From contig LIUM01000040.1 of assembly GCA_001462345.1 (NCBI GenBank), forward strand, positions 1 through 64,000: a stretch of DNA of 64,000 bases. Direction: 5' to 3'. Origin of the DNA: Fibrobacteria bacterium AD312 (GTDB lineage: Bacteria > Fibrobacterota > Fibrobacteria > Fibrobacterales > Fibrobacteraceae). Shown here piece after piece: positions 61,137 through 64,000 of this stretch (positions are counted from its first letter, which is position 1; every line of letters starts with the position of its first letter). Made by a program: the position numbers and the translations under genes. The notes below the pieces were generated by a model, which searched no databases, was not told the origin of the DNA, and was given only the letters and a program-made list of their open reading frames with translations.

Positions 61137-64000
61137 TTATTTCATGAATTTAGCCGCTTGGACAATGGCGAAAACCATGCCTGGTCTAAAATATTTCCCT
61201 GCGGTATATTTTAGAGCGGTATTATGAATTAAGGAGAATAGAGCCGTCTCATTTACTTTTGCTGCTTGAATTAAAGACTTGTAGGTCTTCTTAAAAGTAG
61301 CGAGGTCTCTTGTAAGCTTAGGAGATACACGACTATCAGGCAATAGAATTTTTGCCGATAATAGATTCTTATGTAACTTCACAGCATTCGCCTTGGAAAG
61401 GTTAAGATTCTTTTCAATGGCTTCAGGGTGTAATCTACAGCTTCCGTTAAAACCTTCTGGAGCAGCAAAAGGAATACGAGCTTCGTTGTAAAGGTTTTTC
61501 ACCATACTTTCGATTAAGTCTTCCGCTTCGCTTTTTAGACCATGCATGAGCATTGCTGTAATCAAGCTAAATTGAATACCAATCCAGACATCGTGAGCTT
61601 GGAAATTAAATTCATCTAAAGGCGAGCCATCGACATGAACCAAATTAGCAGCACCGATGAGAGGGCTGTTTGCCTTATAGTTCATTTCATAAACTTTCTT
61701 CAATGAACGACGTACTTTCTGCACATCTGTGATAGGGGATAATCCGAGAAGTCTCAGATAAGTATCGGCAAGCATGGAGTCTACAAAAATATCATCATTA
61801 TCTAAGTGAATCTTTTTCTGCCAAGATGGAGCAAAGGCTTTAGGGCATTGTGCAGTAATCCATTCTTTTTTGAATTCTCTCAATTGACGACGAGATAAAT
61901 CCACCTCATCAGGAATATTCGTTTCATTTAACCAAGAATTGATTTCAATGACCATCTCCATTTTTGATTCAGAAAGAGGTATGGATTCGTGAACGGCTTT
62001 GCGTAAATTTTCTAATTGATTATCGACAAGATCATTCATTTCAATTGGAGTGACAAAGAAATGGAAATAGCCTTCTTGTTCATCCCAAAGAGCCTCATGA
62101 AATTCTTCGGCAGCCAGTTCTGATTTGGCGTTCCAGTCGGTGGCATGAGCTTCATCACCGAGGATCTGAGCAATGCGAGCGGCGGCACGTAGACCAGCAA
62201 TCCAAAGAGAACCGCAATAAACAGAAATACCATGAGAAGATAAATTATCAAAGGTGTCGTCTGTACCATGTGTTAGTGGGAAGCTTTGACCTTCTTCGAC
62301 CATCGCTTCTAAATATTCCATACAAGCATAAACAGCATCACGACAATCATTTAATACAAAACGATCTCCAGTTGTATTGTAGTGGCGTAGAACCATTAAT
62401 ACAAATTTAGGAGCGAGGTCTTTCCATTCCTTCACATTATGCCAGTCATAAGCATCGGGCTTGGCGTCAAAAGGACTTCCAAGATCGTGAATGACTGCGC
62501 CTCGAACAGCACGTGGCCCTTCTAGTTTAGGGTCTGGTAAGTCAGCGTAAGGGTGGTTTACATATTCATGATGACGTCTTCTTGTGTTGTCCACTGCTAA
62601 AATGGCAGATGCAAAATGACGCATAACAGCACCATCTAAGCGAGGCAAAAAGGCAAGAAGAGAAAAACTACCGTAGAAATAGACATCGAGAGAATTGAAG
62701 AAAGGATAATCGGCGCATTCACGCACAAGAAAACGATCTTCACGATCCCATACAGTGGCTTCTGCTAAGAAGCTTAGACTATTTAAGGTGAGACTCTTTA
62801 AATCACTTTGTTTTGCTTTGGATTTTGGATAAATCTTATCTAAAACATCCGTAGAAATTAAGTTGCTAAATGATTTATCTAATTCGGAAGAAATTCTTGC
62901 ATCTGCACTTAAGGCTTCTTTAAGAATCTCTTGTACTCGCCCAAAAGCTTCTGGATAAAAGACAGTGTATTTCTTTTGAGATTCTAAACCATTTAAGCGA
63001 ATAAATGGAAAATCTAAAACAGAATTAAACTGAAATGAAACGGATTGTTTTGGTTTTAAAACGGCGGTGACTACCACGGCACAAGCAATGGTTTCACGAC
63101 CACTATAAACGTTTTTTACAAATGTTTTAGAAACACGACCGCTTTGAAGAGCACCCTCTAAAATTTTTGGTGCATCATCTTGATAAAATACAGGTTTAGT
63201 ACTGATATTTAATTCGTCTTTTGGATCCCAAGAAACGCTAATTCCCATACAGCCATCAAAATCGCTTTCAGAAAGACGGTTTTGATTATAGAATTCAACG
63301 CCTCTGACTTGGCGACCATCTTGTGCATAAAAATCAAATTGTACTCCCTTAGGATTTCTGGCGGCAGGAGTGAGCACAAACGAAGAATCTTGAACACCTT
63401 GACGATCTTTTTGAACTAGGTAACCGCAAAGACAATCTTGTATTTGAACAATGGTGATTTCGCGAGTTTGTGCTGTTGGATTTTGAATGGTAAAAGTAGT
63501 TCCTGAAACAGGTAAACTCGAGAGCCTTTCTTCGTTTGGCAAAACATAACTGAATTGAGAACGATGAATAGAAAGGCCTTGATTCTTATATTCTGTATGG
63601 CTTACAGGGTAGAGAGCAGAATAGCTCATCTTTGAAGGATCATAACCTTCCATACCAAGGAATGATTCCTCGTTTCCCCAAGCGGCAGTGAGAGCACCAG
63701 ATTTTGAAACCTCTTCACCAACAACGCCATCATAAAAATCAATTAAAACAGAACGATTAAAGGCTGGAGACGTAGTGTCTCCTTTTTTGATCAAGGCATT
63801 TGTTCTATCGCTCCATTCGATTTGAAAACGAGAAAAGGCCGCTTCATTTGAACTAAAGAATTTCTTGTCTTTAAGAATTCGGTTTAATTTTGCGGTCGCT
63901 TCTTCTAAATTATTTTCTGTAAAAAGAGGAGATCCTTTGGCGTCTGTTAGAGTGTAAAAAGCATTACGGCGTTGAAAAGAGGTAAAATTGTAAATCTCTA
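61137..64000 (-). CDS. GH116/DUF608-family glycoside hydrolase, 5' end beyond the window
   Basis: The open frame runs from the stop at 61137 past TTG 63794 to the window edge without a start, so about 954 codons are visible and the N-terminus is cut off. An N-terminal sandwich (VLIDFYDGVVGEE, STTFTIQNPTAQ-type strands) precedes the helical barrel. Family motifs: FFNSLDVYFYGSFSLLAFLP, AVIHDLGSPFDAKPDAYDWHNVKEWKDLAPKFVL (in two pieces), DDTFDNLSSHGISVYCGSLWIAGLRAA with the candidate acid/base aspartate, and VRECADYPF near 62719 with the candidate nucleophile. GH116 enzymes remove beta-linked glucose, xylose or N-acetylglucosamine. The last 110 residues form an extra helical tail (KLHKNLLSAKILLPDSR, FKKTYKSLIQAAK). 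Substrate is unknown. Confidence 0.8.
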   Translation of the reverse strand, partial: EIYNFTSFQRRNAFYTLTDAKGSPLFTENNLEEATAKLNRILKDKKFFSSNEAAFSRFQIEWSDRTNALIKKGDTTSPAFNRSVLIDFYDGVVGEEVSKSGALTAAWGNEESFLGMEGYDPSKMSYSALYPVSHTEYKNQGLSIHRSQFSYVLPNEERLSSLPVSGTTFTIQNPTAQTREITIVQIQDCLCGYLVQKDRQGVQDSSFVLTPAARNPKGVQFDFYAQDGRQVRGVEFYNQNRLSESDFDGCMGISVSWDPKDELNISTKPVFYQDDAPKILEGALQSGRVSKTFVKNVYSGRETIACAVVVTAVLKPKQSVSFQFNSVLDFPFIRLNGLESQKKYTVFYPEAFGRVQEILKEALSADARISSELDKSFSNLISTDVLDKIYPKSKAKQSDLKSLTLNSLSFLAEATVWDREDRFLVRECADYPFFNSLDVYFYGSFSLLAFLPRLDGAVMRHFASAILAVDNTRRRHHEYVNHPYADLPDPKLEGPRAVRGAVIHDLGSPFDAKPDAYDWHNVKEWKDLAPKFVLMVLRHYNTTGDRFVLNDCRDAVYACMEYLEAMVEEGQSFPLTHGTDDTFDNLSSHGISVYCGSLWIAGLRAAARIAQILGDEAHATDWNAKSELAAEEFHEALWDEQEGYFHFFVTPIEMNDLVDNQLENLRKAVHESIPLSESKMEMVIEINSWLNETNIPDEVDLSRRQLREFKKEWITAQCPKAFAPSWQKKIHLDNDDIFVDSMLADTYLRLLGLSPITDVQKVRRSLKKVYEMNYKANSPLIGAANLVHVDGSPLDEFNFQAHDVWIGIQFSLITAMLMHGLKSEAEDLIESMVKNLYNEARIPFAAPEGFNGSCRLHPEAIEKNLNLSKANAVKLHKNLLSAKILLPDSRVSPKLTRDLATFKKTYKSLIQAAKVNETALFSLIHNTALKYTAGKYFRPGMVFAIVQAAKFMK

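Overview
The window looks like chromosomal DNA of a Fibrobacter-type bacterium (Fibrobacterota). Pointers are a FISUMP-domain lipoprotein (a domain named after Fibrobacter succinogenes), lipoproteins whose lipobox is followed by poly-serine linkers, secreted proteins ending in type IX-secretion-like C-terminal domains, and a set of plant-fibre enzymes (GH5, GH10, GH30). Most of the DNA is AT-rich, lower in G+C than is known for F. succinogenes, so a different species or an uncultured gut lineage is likely. This is inference from gene content; there is no rRNA in the window.

Layout. 1-4789: the 3' part of a very large surface protein (LamG, two CBM3-like domains) and a small secreted partner. 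4833-7893: a tandem duplication of a gene for secreted YD-repeat proteins. 7910-10207 (minus): argH and a radical SAM protein. 10380-13553: antiporter, GH10 xylanase and SUI1 packed as one unit. 13552-14171: two identical terminator/tRNA-Asn cassettes flanking a 22/23-nt repeat array. 14177-17898: MCE protein, argG, mnmA. 17953-21531: chorismate mutase, tyrA, an aroA-like gene lacking the usual active-site residues, nadK. 21544-25954 (minus): the two subunits of a type IIA topoisomerase. 26536-28494: a strikingly GC-rich GH30 gene that looks acquired. 28582-31607: GH5 cellulase, a decayed copy of its 3' end, and between them a toxin-antitoxin pair whose toxin carries an in-frame amber codon. 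31751-34217: GyrI-like protein and a membrane glycosyltransferase fused to an NPCBM domain. 34281-38294 (minus): nrdG, nrdD with a fused redoxin, and trxB, preceded by an NrdR-box-like and a CRP/FNR-like palindrome. 38498-44110: peroxiredoxin, lipocalin and CDF operon, ClC channel, K+/H+ antiporter. 44258-49102: ilvC and carB. 49215-51270: IS200 transposase relic, small barrel protein, FISUMP lipoprotein. 51348-52685: thrC. 52802-58262: lipoprotein, barrel, DUF4912 protein and GH57 branching enzyme in one operon. 58233-60125: XPB helicase and tRNA-Thr. 60286 to the end: a TPR protein and a GH116-family hydrolase cut by the window edge.

Together the genes describe an anaerobic fibre degrader that makes its own arginine, aromatic and branched-chain amino acids, threonine and pyrimidines, stores glycogen, and makes deoxynucleotides without oxygen. 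No prophage, CRISPR array or complete insertion sequence was seen. The most unusual items are the active-site-less AroA homologue, the amber-interrupted toxin, the composition-shifted GH30 island next to a partly duplicated GH5 locus, the repeat array between duplicated tRNA-Asn genes, the redoxin-fused class III ribonucleotide reductase with its regulatory sites, and the glycosyltransferase-NPCBM fusion.
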